64,000 bases of DNA, from contig NZ_JAPVLU010000038.1 of the NCBI RefSeq assembly GCF_027158205.1, positions 30,714 through 94,713 on the forward strand, read 5' to 3'. Both the position numbers and the translations under genes were made by a program. This DNA comes from Streptomyces sp. H39-S7. GTDB taxonomy: Bacteria > Actinomycetota > Actinomycetes > Streptomycetales > Streptomycetaceae. Under the pieces are notes generated by a model that worked only from the letters and a program-made list of their open reading frames with translations, was not told the origin of the DNA and searched no databases. Shown in pieces: positions 23,798-32,188 of this stretch (position 1 is its first letter; the number at the start of each line of letters is the position of its first letter).

Positions 23798-26470
23798 ATG
23801 GCCCGGTTGACGGTCCGATCCTCGGGCGCCCTCCCGGCCGGCCGACGCAGGTGGATCAGGGGGATACGCAGCGTCGCCGGCCAGGTCTTCGCGCTGCAAG
23901 TGGTCGTGGTGGTGCTGCTCGTCCTGGCGGCGGTGCTGGCGCTCGTCCTGGAGTCGGGGCACGACAGCACGCAGGAGGCCCGCAACCGCTCGGTCGCCGT
24001 CGCCCAGACCTTCGCGAACTCGCCGGGAATCGTGGCGGCGCTGCAGTCCGATCACCCGAGCGCGATCCTCCAGCCGAAGGCCGAGGCCGCCCGGATCGGC
24101 TCCGGCGTGGACTTCATCGTCGTGCTGAACACCGACGGGATCCGCTACACCCACCCCAAGCCGGACCGGATCGGCAAGAAGTTCGTCGGCAACTACGAGG
24201 CGGCCCTGCACGGCGAGGTGATCATCGAGCGGATCGTCGGGACGATCGGGCCGCTCGTCCAGGCCGTGGTCCCCGTCCGCGACGCCGGCGGCCAGGTGGT
24301 CGGCCTGGTCTCCGCCGGGATCACCATCACCAAGGTCAGCGGGGTCGTCAACGAGCAGCTGCCGCTCATCCTCGGCGCCGCGGCCTTCGCACTCGCCCTG
24401 GCCACGGTCGGGGCGGCGCTCACCAGCAGACGGCTGCGGCGCCAGACACACGGTCTGGGGCCGACCGAGATGACCCGGATGTACGAGCACCACGACGCGG
24501 TGCTGCACGCGGTGCGGGAGGGCGTGGTCATCGTCGGCGGGGACGGCAGGCTGCTGCTCGCCAACGACGAGGCGCGCAGGCTGCTGGGACTGCCGTCGGA
24601 CGCCGAGGGACGCCCGGTGAGCGGCCTGGGGCTCAACCGCAGGGCGGCGGAGCTGCTGGCGTCGCAACAGGCCGTCAGCGACGAGGTCCTGCCGGCCGGC
24701 GACCGGCTGCTGGTGGTGAACATCCGGCCCACCGACCGCAACGGCGGCCCTCCCGGCATGGTCGCGACCCTCCGCGACTCCACGGAGCTGCAATCGCTGT
24801 CGGACCGGGCCGAGGCGGGCCGCAGGCGCCTGCGCCTGCTCTACGACGCCAGTGTCACCATCGGCACCAGCCTGGACGTGTCGCGGACCGCGCAGGAACT
24901 CACACGGGTGGCCGTCCCCCGGTTCGCCGACTTCGTCAGCGTCGACCTCGCGGTGCCCGTCCTGCGCGGGGAGGAGCCCTCGGGCAGCGTCGGCGCCCCG
25001 ATGCAGCGGGTCGCCGTCAGCGGCATCAGGGACGACAGCCCGTTCTACCCCGTGGGCCGGCCGATCACCGTGCTCCCCGCCACTCCGCAGGCCTGGAGCC
25101 TCGACACCGGCCGGGGCATGTACGACCCCGACCTCGCGTCGTCCACCGACTGGCAGGTGCAGGACCCCGAACGCGCCGCGGAGCTCCTCGCCTACGGGAT
25201 CCACTCGGTCGTCAGGGTCCCGCTGCTGGCCCGCGGCGTGCTGCTGGGGATCGCCAAGTTCTGGCGCTCGGAGCGGCCGGAGCGCTTCGACGAGGACGAC
25301 CTCTCCTTCGCCGAGGAACTGGTCACCCGGGCGGCCGTGTGCATCGACAACGCCCGGCGCTACACCCGTGAGCACGCCATGGCCGTCACCCTGCAGCACA
25401 GCCTGCTGCCGCACGGCCTGCCCGAGCAGAACGCCGTCGAGGCCGCCTACCGCTACCTGCCCGCCCAGGCCGGCGTCGGCGGGGACTGGTTCGACGTCAT
25501 CCCCCTGCCGGGCGCCCGGGTCGCGCTGGTCGTCGGCGACGTCGTCGGCCACGGGCTGCACGCCGCCGCGACCATGGGGCGGCTGCGCACCGCGGTCCAC
25601 AACTTCTCCACGCTGGACCTGCCGCCGGACGAGGTGCTGGGCCACCTCGACGAACTGGTGAGCCGGATCGACCAGGACCAGACGGCCGCGGGCTCCGGCG
25701 ACGACGTCACGGGAGCGACCTGCCTGTACGCGATCTACGACCCGGTCTCGCGGCTGTGCACGATGGCCAGGGCGGGCCATCCGCCGCCGGCGCTGGTCCA
25801 TCCGGACGGGACGGTGGAATTCCCCGACCTGCCCGCCGGGCCGCCGCTGGGCGTCGGAGGCCTGCCGTTCGCGACGGCCGAAGTGCGGCTGCCCGAGGGC
25901 AGCCGGCTGGTGCTCTACACCGACGGGCTCGTCGAGGACCGCGAGCGGGACATCGACGACGGGCTCGAGCGGCTGCGCGGCGCCCTCAAGGACGTCGACC
26001 GGACACCGGAGGAGACCTGCGAGGCGGTCCTGGAGGCCCTCCTGCCCGCCCACCCGAAGGACGACATCGCCCTGCTCGTCGCCCGCACCCACGTCCTGCC
26101 CGCCGAACGGATGGCGGAGTGGGAGGTGCCGTCCGACCCCGCGGCGGTGTCCGAGGTCCGTGCCGCGGTCAGCCGGAAGCTGGCGGGCTGGGGACTGGAC
26201 GAGGCGGCCTTCGTGACGGAGCTGATCCTCAGCGAACTCGTCACCAACGCCATCCGCCACGGGGCGGCGCCGATCAAGGTCAGGCTGCTGCTCGACCGGG
26301 CGCTGATCTGCGAGGTGTCCGACACCAGCGACACCTCACCGCACCTGCGCTACGCCGCCACGATGGACGAGGGCGGCCGCGGCCTCTTCCTCGTCGCCCA
26401 GTTCGCCGAGCGCTGGGGCACCCGCTACACCGCCGAGGGCAAGGTGATCTGGAGCGAGCAGCCGCTCTGA
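23798..26470 (+). CDS. Sensor SpoIIE-type serine phosphatase with ATPase domain
   Basis: An 890-residue signalling protein. Two membrane spans (about 28-50 and 190-215) flank an extracellular Cache-type sensor (GVDFIVVLNTDGIRYTHP; AVVPVRDAGGQVVGLVSAG). Then come a PAS domain (about 235-335), a GAF domain (about 350-525), a PP2C/SpoIIE phosphatase domain (VGGDWFDVIPLPG; VGDVVGHGLHAA; YTDGLVEDRERD) and a C-terminal RsbW-like HATPase domain (LSELVTNAIRHG; DEGGRGLFLVAQF). Such proteins dephosphorylate anti-anti-sigma factors, and the kinase-like domain may do the reverse. Together they would tune a stress sigma factor in response to an extracellular ligand. Length is typical of Streptomyces multi-domain SpoIIE proteins. 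Partner antagonist genes are not in the window. Confidence 0.9.
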   Translation: MARLTVRSSGALPAGRRRWIRGIRSVAGQVFALQVVVVVLLVLAAVLALVLESGHDSTQEARNRSVAVAQTFANSPGIVAALQSDHPSAILQPKAEAARIGSGVDFIVVLNTDGIRYTHPKPDRIGKKFVGNYEAALHGEVIIERIVGTIGPLVQAVVPVRDAGGQVVGLVSAGITITKVSGVVNEQLPLILGAAAFALALATVGAALTSRRLRRQTHGLGPTEMTRMYEHHDAVLHAVREGVVIVGGDGRLLLANDEARRLLGLPSDAEGRPVSGLGLNRRAAELLASQQAVSDEVLPAGDRLLVVNIRPTDRNGGPPGMVATLRDSTELQSLSDRAEAGRRRLRLLYDASVTIGTSLDVSRTAQELTRVAVPRFADFVSVDLAVPVLRGEEPSGSVGAPMQRVAVSGIRDDSPFYPVGRPITVLPATPQAWSLDTGRGMYDPDLASSTDWQVQDPERAAELLAYGIHSVVRVPLLARGVLLGIAKFWRSERPERFDEDDLSFAEELVTRAAVCIDNARRYTREHAMAVTLQHSLLPHGLPEQNAVEAAYRYLPAQAGVGGDWFDVIPLPGARVALVVGDVVGHGLHAAATMGRLRTAVHNFSTLDLPPDEVLGHLDELVSRIDQDQTAAGSGDDVTGATCLYAIYDPVSRLCTMARAGHPPPALVHPDGTVEFPDLPAGPPLGVGGLPFATAEVRLPEGSRLVLYTDGLVEDRERDIDDGLERLRGALKDVDRTPEETCEAVLEALLPAHPKDDIALLVARTHVLPAERMAEWEVPSDPAAVSEVRAAVSRKLAGWGLDEAAFVTELILSELVTNAIRHGAAPIKVRLLLDRALICEVSDTSDTSPHLRYAATMDEGGRGLFLVAQFAERWGTRYTAEGKVIWSEQPL

Positions 26471-26492
26471 CCGGCGGGGGCCGGGCCCGTCC

Positions 26493-27413
26493 TCACTTCG
26501 CCGCCCCGGCCGCCGGCAGGACGTCGTCCAGCCAGTCCAGCAGCCGCCCGGCGATGACGCCCGGTATCTCCAGCTGCGGGACGTGGCCGACGCCGGGGAA
26601 CGTCTCGAAGCGCCAGCCGGGATGGCGGGCGGCCGCCGCGCGGGCCGCCCTCACCGGCACCAGCCGGTCCCGCTCCCCGCTCATCAGGTAGACCGGCATC
26701 CGCAGCGACCGCATCGCCGACCAGTACGTGTTCCGCCGCGCGTTCACCCGCACCAGTGAGCGTGCGGCGGCCAGGAAGGCGGCGTCCAGTCCCGGCACCC
26801 CCGCCCGGTGCTCCACCAGCTCGACCGAGGCGCCGACCAGCTCCTCGGGAACCGCCGACGGGTCGGCGCACACGAGAGCGAGCAGCCGCCGCACCTGCTG
26901 CCGGGCCGTGCCGGAGGCCCGCGCCCGCGCGAACAGTTGCTCCCCGACCACGGGCACGGAGTAGAGCAGGAACGTCGACAGGACCAGCGGGTCGGGCCGG
27001 GCGCCGAACGGCATCGGCAGCGCGGGGTCCAGGAGGACGAGTCCGCTGGTCGTCTCCGGAGCGGCCGCCGCCTGCAGGATCGCGATCATCCCGCCCATCG
27101 AGTTGCCCACCAGCACCGCCGGCTCCCCGATGACCTCCCGCAGGAAGCGGTCCAGCAGGGCTGCGTTGTCCCGCACCGTCGTGCCGCGGCCCGCCGGGTC
27201 CGTCAGCCCGAATCCGGCCAGGTCCACGGCGGTCACCCGCAGCCGGGGGGCCAGCAGGGGCGCGAGCAGGCACCAGTTGAGGTGCGAGCCGCCGAGCCCG
27301 TGCACCAGGACCACCCGCGGCGCGTCCGGCGGCCCCCCGAAGTCGGCCCAGTGGACCCGCCCGCCGAGGTCGGCGAAGCGGCTGGTTCCGCCCCAGCGGG
27401 CCAAAGTCGTCAT
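26493..27413 (-). CDS. Alpha/beta hydrolase
   Basis: A 306-residue alpha/beta-hydrolase fold enzyme. The oxyanion His-Gly is in VLVHGLGGSHLNW. The nucleophile elbow is LVGNSMGG (Ser in GNSMG). The acid is probably the Asp in LMSGERDRLVP and the base the His in FPGVGHVPQLE. It should hydrolyse an ester, lactone or epoxide-like small substrate in the cytoplasm. I chose ATG 27413 (MTTLARWGG), 66 codons inside the longest frame, because the upstream segment has no coding bias. Its 3' end is 22 bases from the convergent phosphatase gene. Substrate unknown. Confidence 0.85.
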   Translation of the reverse strand: MTTLARWGGTSRFADLGGRVHWADFGGPPDAPRVVLVHGLGGSHLNWCLLAPLLAPRLRVTAVDLAGFGLTDPAGRGTTVRDNAALLDRFLREVIGEPAVLVGNSMGGMIAILQAAAAPETTSGLVLLDPALPMPFGARPDPLVLSTFLLYSVPVVGEQLFARARASGTARQQVRRLLALVCADPSAVPEELVGASVELVEHRAGVPGLDAAFLAAARSLVRVNARRNTYWSAMRSLRMPVYLMSGERDRLVPVRAARAAAARHPGWRFETFPGVGHVPQLEIPGVIAGRLLDWLDDVLPAAGAAK

Positions 27414-27716
27414 GTCCGTCAGTATCACCGCGGAAGCTACCCGGCGGTAGGTGACGTGTTCGGGCGCGGCGGCTCCGGAGCGACCGGCGGGAAACCGGGC
27501 CGCTGGACAGGGCCTTGAGCGGAAGTCGTCGATGTCCCCTCCACACTGCCGGGAGGTGACCCCTGATTCGCTCTGCGGCACTTGTGGACGTCCGGGGCCC
27601 GGTGTGAACATCGACCGCTACGGGGCCGGCGGGGACAGCCGTGAACGCCGAGCCCTCCGTATCCGTAGAACAACGCACAGTGTCCCGCCCGGCAGTCGCT
27701 CCTGAATGGAACCGAT
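27414..27716. other. Divergent intergenic region before gdhA
   Basis: About 300 bases between the hydrolase and glutamate dehydrogenase starts. I see no protein frame with coding bias and no convincing promoter pair or operator. It must hold promoters for both genes. Confidence 0.5.
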
Positions 27717-29048
27717 ATGAAGCCTTCCTTCCGTGCCCAGCTGATCGAGCGGAACCCGGGCGAGCCCGAGTTCCACCAGGCGACACAGGAGGTGCTGGAG
27801 ACCCTCGCACCGCTGCTCTCGGCGCGTCCCGAGTTCGCCGAGGCGAAGCTGGTCGAGCGGATCTGCGAACCGGAGCGGCAGCTGATGTTCCGGGTTCCGT
27901 GGCAGGACGACTCGGGCGAGATCCACGTCAACCGGGGATTCCGGGTGGAGTTCAACAGCGCGCTGGGGCCGTTCAAGGGCGGTCTGCGCTTCCACCCCTC
28001 GGTGAACCTGGGCATCGTGAAGTTCCTCGGTTTCGAGCAGATCTTCAAGAACGCCCTCACCGGACTGAACATCGGCGGCGGCAAGGGCGGCAGCGACTTC
28101 GACCCGCGCGGCCGGTCGGACTCCGAGGTGATGCGCTTCTGTCAGTCCTTCATGACCGAACTCCACCGCCACCTGGGCGAGCACACGGATGTCCCGGCGG
28201 GCGACATCGGCGTCGGCGGCCGGGAGATCGGCTACCTCTTCGGCCAGTACAAGCGCATCACCAACCGCTGGGAGGCGGGCGTCCTGACCGGCAAGGGGCT
28301 GGAGTGGGGCGGCTCGCAGGCCCGCACCCAGGCCACCGGGTACGGCAACGTCCTGTTCACCGCCGAGATGCTGAAGAAGCGCGGCGAGGACTTCGACGGC
28401 CAGCAGGTCACGGTCTCCGGATCGGGCAACGTCGCGATCTACACCATCGAGAAGGCCCAGGCTCTGGGCGCCAACGTCCTGACCTGCTCCGACTCCGGAG
28501 GCTACGTCGTCGATGAGAAGGGCATCGACCTCGAACTGCTGCAGCGGATCAAGGAGGTCGAGCGCGGCCGGGTCAGCGACTACGCGGACCGCCGCGGCAT
28601 CTCGGCCCGTTACGTGGCCGGCGGCCGGGTGTGGGACGTGCCCGCCGATGTGGCCCTGCCGTCGGCGACCCAGAACGAGCTCGACGCGGACGCGGCCGCC
28701 GTGCTGATCCGCAACGGGGTGAAGGCCGTCTCGGAGGGCGCCAACATGCCCACCACCCCGGACGCGGTCAAGCTGCTGCGCGCCGCCGGAGTCGCCTTCG
28801 GGCCCGGCAAGGCGGCCAACGCGGGCGGCGTCGCCACCAGTGCCCTGGAGATGCGGCAGAACTCCAGCCGCGAGTCGTGGTCGTTCGAGCGCACGGCGGA
28901 GGAGCTGGCGACCATCATGCGGGGTATCCACGACACCTGCTACGACACCGCCGAGCGCTTCGGTGCCCCGGGCGACTACGTCGTCGGCGCCAACATCGCG
29001 GGCTTCGAGCGGGTGGCCTCCGCGATGCTCTCCCAGGGCGTCGTCTGA
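27717..29048 (+). CDS. gdhA: NADP-specific glutamate dehydrogenase
   Basis: A 443-residue hexameric-type dehydrogenase that makes glutamate from 2-oxoglutarate and ammonium. Substrate-binding and catalytic motifs are intact: GPFKGGLRFHPSVNLGIVKF, with the catalytic Lys in NIGGGKGGSDFDPRGRS, and the dinucleotide fold GQQVTVSGSGNVAIYTIEKA. The C-terminus returns with the conserved helix of type I enzymes. The SGSGNV and following residues suit NADP(H). Length matches the short (450-residue) class rather than the large Streptomyces NAD-GDH. ATG 27717 is used. It probably is monocistronic and would be regulated by nitrogen status; no GlnR box was recognised by eye. Confidence 0.95.
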   Translation: MKPSFRAQLIERNPGEPEFHQATQEVLETLAPLLSARPEFAEAKLVERICEPERQLMFRVPWQDDSGEIHVNRGFRVEFNSALGPFKGGLRFHPSVNLGIVKFLGFEQIFKNALTGLNIGGGKGGSDFDPRGRSDSEVMRFCQSFMTELHRHLGEHTDVPAGDIGVGGREIGYLFGQYKRITNRWEAGVLTGKGLEWGGSQARTQATGYGNVLFTAEMLKKRGEDFDGQQVTVSGSGNVAIYTIEKAQALGANVLTCSDSGGYVVDEKGIDLELLQRIKEVERGRVSDYADRRGISARYVAGGRVWDVPADVALPSATQNELDADAAAVLIRNGVKAVSEGANMPTTPDAVKLLRAAGVAFGPGKAANAGGVATSALEMRQNSSRESWSFERTAEELATIMRGIHDTCYDTAERFGAPGDYVVGANIAGFERVASAMLSQGVV

Positions 29049-29078
29049 CGGGGCCGCGGGGGCTCCCGATCACGTCAA

Positions 29079-29107
29079 TCGTACAGGTGTGCGAATATGT
29101 GTAGGCT
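29079..29107 (+). promoter_or_regulatory. Likely leaderless promoter of the AlkB-like gene
   Basis: TAGGCT (29102-29107) lies so that transcription should begin at or within a base of the ATG at 29114, and there is no ribosome site. The -35 region is poor (TCGTAC, 29079-29084), which suggests an activator or alternative sigma factor. Inferred from spacing. Confidence 0.5.
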
Positions 29108-29113
29108 GGTCCC

Positions 29114-29743
29114 ATGGCCGTACATCTGCAGAACTCGCTCTTTGACCAGGAGGACGAGATCGCACCGCGCCCCCTCGACGGGCTGCGCCGCACCGATATC
29201 GGGCTCGGCGCCTGGATCGACGTGCTTCCGCAGTGGCTCGTCGGGGCGGACGCGCTCTTCGAAGCGCTGGCGGAGGACGTCGAGTGGCACGCCGAGAAGC
29301 GCGTCATGTACGAGCGGACGGTGGACGTACCGCGGCTGCTGTCGTTCTACGGTGACCGCGACCGCCTGCCGCACCCGGCCCTCGACGCGGCTCGCTCGGC
29401 CCTGAGCGCGCACTACGCCGCCGAGCTCGGCGAGCCGTTCACCACGGCCGGGCTCTGCTTCTACCGCGACGGACGCGACGGTGTCGCCTGGCACGGCGAC
29501 ACCATCGGCCGCGGCGGCACCGAGGACACCATGGTCGCGATCGTCTCCGTGGGGGCGCCGCGCAATCTGGTGCTGCGGCCCCGCGGCGGCGGCCCGGCCG
29601 CGGTGCGCGTGCCGCTCGGGCACGGCGACCTCATCGTCATGGGCGGCAGCTGCCAGCGCGCCTGGGAGCACGCCATCCCCAAGACGGCGCGGCCGGTGGG
29701 GCCGCGGATCAGCGTGCAGTTCCGGCCGCGCGGGGTGCGCTGA
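29114..29743 (+). CDS. AlkB-like 2-oxoglutarate/Fe(II) dioxygenase
   Basis: A 209-residue protein of the AlkB family, which removes methyl groups from 1-methyladenine and 3-methylcytosine by oxidation. Iron ligands are His and Asp in VAWHGDTIG and the His in RAWEHAIPK. The 2-oxoglutarate Arg pair is in RPVGPRISVQFRPR. YGDRDRLPHPALD is the nucleotide-recognition part. It appears to be translated from a leaderless message. The ATP-dependent DNA ligase begins 83 bases downstream, so the two form a small DNA-repair locus. RNA or protein demethylation is an alternative role, but motif spacing fits DNA repair enzymes. Confidence 0.9.
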   Translation: MAVHLQNSLFDQEDEIAPRPLDGLRRTDIGLGAWIDVLPQWLVGADALFEALAEDVEWHAEKRVMYERTVDVPRLLSFYGDRDRLPHPALDAARSALSAHYAAELGEPFTTAGLCFYRDGRDGVAWHGDTIGRGGTEDTMVAIVSVGAPRNLVLRPRGGGPAAVRVPLGHGDLIVMGGSCQRAWEHAIPKTARPVGPRISVQFRPRGVR

Positions 29744-29766
29744 GGCGAGCGGCCGGTCCCGGGCGA

Positions 29767-29808
29767 GGCCGCCCCGGGAGACGGGCGGGGCCGCCCCCCG
29801 GGAGACGG
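29767..29808 (+). repeat. Direct repeat between AlkB-like and ligase genes
   Basis: GGCCGCCCCGGGAGACGG (29767-29784) recurs with two extra C at 29789-29808. The duplication lies just before the ligase ribosome region. It looks like a slippage product. Confidence 0.5.
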
Positions 29809-29826
29809 AGCGGAAAGCGGGTACGC

Positions 29827-31413
29827 ATGGGCCAGCCGCAGTCCTCGCCGCCCCAGCCCTGGAGTCCCCCGCCCATGCTGCTTCACGAACTGGCCGTCAC
29901 CTCCCAGGCCCTCGCCGTCGAGCCGGCCCGCAACGCGAAGATCGCCCTGCTGGCCGGGTACCTCGGGAACCTGGGCCCCGACGAGCTGCCCGCGGCCGTG
30001 GCCCTGCTGTCCGGTGAGTCCCGGCGCATGCGGATCGGGGTCGGCCCCGCCGGGCTGCGCGACCTGCCGCCGCCCGCCGCCGAACCGGAGCTGGGCGTAC
30101 GGGAGGCCCAGGACGTACTGGCCGCACTCGCCGCCGTGCACGGACCGGGCTCGCAGGGCGAACGGCGCCGGCTGCTGGAGGAGCTGTTCGCCCGGGCCAC
30201 AGCCCAGGAGCAGACGTTCCTGAGCGCGGTGCTCGTCGGCGAGCTGCGGCAGGGAGCCCTGGACGCGGTCGTGGCGGACGCCGTCGCCAAGGCGGCCGGT
30301 GTGCCCGCGGCGGACGTCCGCCGGGCGCTGATGTTCCGCGGCTCCGCCCGCGCCGTCGCCGCGGCCGCCATGACGGGCGGTAAGGAGGCGCTGCGCGCGT
30401 TCGGGCTGGAGGTCGGGCGCCCGGTACGGCCGATGCTCGCCGCCTCGGCCCCGGACGTCGCCGCCGCCCTGGAGCGGGTGAGCCCCGCCGCGCTGGAGTG
30501 GAAACTCGACGGCATCCGGGTCCAGGTGCACCGGGACGGCGACGAGGTATCGGTGTTCACCCGGAGCCTGGACGACATCACCTCCCGCGTACCGGAAGTG
30601 GTGGAGGCCGCGCGGGCGCTGGACGTGCGGACGGCCGTGCTCGACGGCGAGGCCATCGCGCTGGGCCCGGACGGCAGGCCCCGCCCGTTCCAGGTCACCG
30701 CCGCCCGCACCGCCTCGCAGCAGGATCCCGCGCGGCTGCGGGCGGAGGTCCCGCTCAGCGTCTTCTTCTTCGACCTGCTGCACCGCGACGGCACCGACCT
30801 GCTCGACCTGCCCGCCGAACGCCGCTGGGCCGAGCTCGACGACGTGGTGCCCGCGGAGCTGCGGGTGCCGCGGACCGTCACCGCCGACGCCGGCGACGCC
30901 GCGGACTTCTTCCGCGGGGCACTGGCCCGCGGTCACGAGGGCGTGGTGGCCAAGGACCCGGCCGCACCGTACGCGGCGGGCCGGCGCGGCGCCGGATGGA
31001 TCAAGGTCAAGCCGCGGCACACCCTGGACCTGGTGGTGACGGCCGCCGAGTGGGGCAACGGCAGGCGCGAGGGATGGCTGAGCAATCTGCACCTCGCCGC
31101 ACGCGGGGAGGAGGACGATCCCGCCCCCTGGGTGATGCTCGGCAAGACCTTCAAGGGGCTGACCGACGAACTGCTCACCTGGCAGACCGCCGAACTGCTG
31201 GCCCGGGAGGAGACCCGCGACGGCTACGTCGTGCACGTCCGGCCGGAACTGGTCGTGGAGATCGCCTTCGACGGCCTCCAGCGCAGCCCCCGCTATCCTG
31301 CGGGACTCGCGCTGCGCTTCGCGCGCGTGCTGCGCTACCGCGACGACAAGACCGCGGCCGAGGCGGACACGGTCTCCACGGTGCGGACGCTGGCCGCCGA
31401 GGAGGGCTTGTGA
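29827..31413 (+). CDS. ATP-dependent DNA ligase
   Basis: A ligase of up to 528 residues. The nucleotidyl-transfer Lys is in LEWKLDGIRVQVHRDG (motif I, KLDG). Further motifs are VLDGEAIAL (III/IIIa region), FFFDLLHRDG (IIIa), EGVVAKDP (IV) and GWIKVKPRHTLDLVV (V), followed by the OB-fold. An N-terminal helical domain of about 200 residues resembles LigB/LigI-type enzymes. It seals nicks in DNA, probably in repair since replication uses the NAD-dependent LigA. The start is uncertain: ATG 29827 gives an odd Pro/Ser-rich leader, while ATG 29875 (MLLHELAVTSQ), with GGAG 10 bases upstream, matches family starts and gives 512 residues. I favour 29875 but list the longer form. Confidence 0.9.
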   Translation: MGQPQSSPPQPWSPPPMLLHELAVTSQALAVEPARNAKIALLAGYLGNLGPDELPAAVALLSGESRRMRIGVGPAGLRDLPPPAAEPELGVREAQDVLAALAAVHGPGSQGERRRLLEELFARATAQEQTFLSAVLVGELRQGALDAVVADAVAKAAGVPAADVRRALMFRGSARAVAAAAMTGGKEALRAFGLEVGRPVRPMLAASAPDVAAALERVSPAALEWKLDGIRVQVHRDGDEVSVFTRSLDDITSRVPEVVEAARALDVRTAVLDGEAIALGPDGRPRPFQVTAARTASQQDPARLRAEVPLSVFFFDLLHRDGTDLLDLPAERRWAELDDVVPAELRVPRTVTADAGDAADFFRGALARGHEGVVAKDPAAPYAAGRRGAGWIKVKPRHTLDLVVTAAEWGNGRREGWLSNLHLAARGEEDDPAPWVMLGKTFKGLTDELLTWQTAELLAREETRDGYVVHVRPELVVEIAFDGLQRSPRYPAGLALRFARVLRYRDDKTAAEADTVSTVRTLAAEEGL

Positions 31414-31419
31414 GCGGTC

Positions 31420-31451
31420 CGTCCGGGCGCGGCGACCGCCACACCCGGACG
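31420..31451 (+). terminator. Hairpin after the ligase gene
   Basis: CGTCCGGG (31420-31427) pairs with CCCGGACG (31444-31451), and an inner GCGG/CCGC stem strengthens it. It begins 6 bases after the ligase stop. The 260 bases that follow, to the next start, show no other feature. Confidence 0.55.
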
Positions 31452-31712
31452 AGCGCGGAGCGTTCCTACCAGCCCACCGCGACCAGCAGGTACTGCGGGT
31501 TCGCGTGCGAGACGAACGAGGGTGAGGGAGCCGGAACCGCGTGATAGCGCTCTCCTGGTGGGGTGATGTTTACAACCGCGTTTCTTCGAGGTCAAGAAGT
31601 AGCCCCCGGAATCGCCCCAACCAGCTTGCTGGGAAAGAGGGTTGAACACGCCGAAGCGCGGGGGGAGTTCACGGACACGCCCAGGACGGGCCCGGCGGGG
31701 GATGATGACCGT

Positions 31713-32177
31713 GTGGAGATCCGCATCGAGGCCTCGGACCTGCCCGGGCGCGCCGTCGCGCCGGGCCCGGATTTCCCTGCCGCGGGCAATGTGCACATCG
31801 GGGTGCAGCGCAAGGACCGGCCGGGCGAGTGGACGGGCCTGCACCGGGGTGACGCGCTTTCCGCGGGCTGGACCCTGGAGGCCGTCGCCGTTCCGGCGGC
31901 CGGCGGGACGGAACTCGAAGGCCCCTGCATCCAGGACCGGCTGGGCGGGCGGTTCGTCTTCCTGGCCTGGGTCACGGTGGACGCCGCGGGCGTCACCGAC
32001 ATGCTGCGGCGGGCGAAGCTGATGTTCGCCGACATCCCGCCGGAGACCCTGGACGCGGCGGTGCGCGGCGGCCGGCTCACCGCACGGCTGCGGTTGACGA
32101 CCGCCGAGGGCCGGCCGGTGTGCGGGAGGGTACGGCCGCCGCTGGTGACCTGGTCGGCGCAGGACGACGGCAGCTAG
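31713..32177 (+). CDS. DUF5990 family protein
   Basis: A 154-residue soluble protein. The pattern VEIRIEASDLPGRAVAPGPDFPAAGNVHIGVQ, then WTLEAVAV and a GRFVFLAWV segment, is what I recognise as the DUF5990 family of actinobacteria, whose function is unknown. I chose GTG 31713 behind GGGGGA. The longer frame from 31563 adds 50 residues without coding character. It is convergent with the cysteine synthase/CBS gene, with only 11 bases between the stops. Confidence 0.75.
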   Translation: MEIRIEASDLPGRAVAPGPDFPAAGNVHIGVQRKDRPGEWTGLHRGDALSAGWTLEAVAVPAAGGTELEGPCIQDRLGGRFVFLAWVTVDAAGVTDMLRRAKLMFADIPPETLDAAVRGGRLTARLRLTTAEGRPVCGRVRPPLVTWSAQDDGS

Positions 32178-32188
32178 CGAGCCGCCCC

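Noticed and set aside
29085..29110. LexA-type SOS box upstream of the AlkB-like gene (GAATATGTGTAG)
   Set aside because: Only five of the eight defined positions of GAAC-N4-GTTC match, so it is no better than chance in this position.
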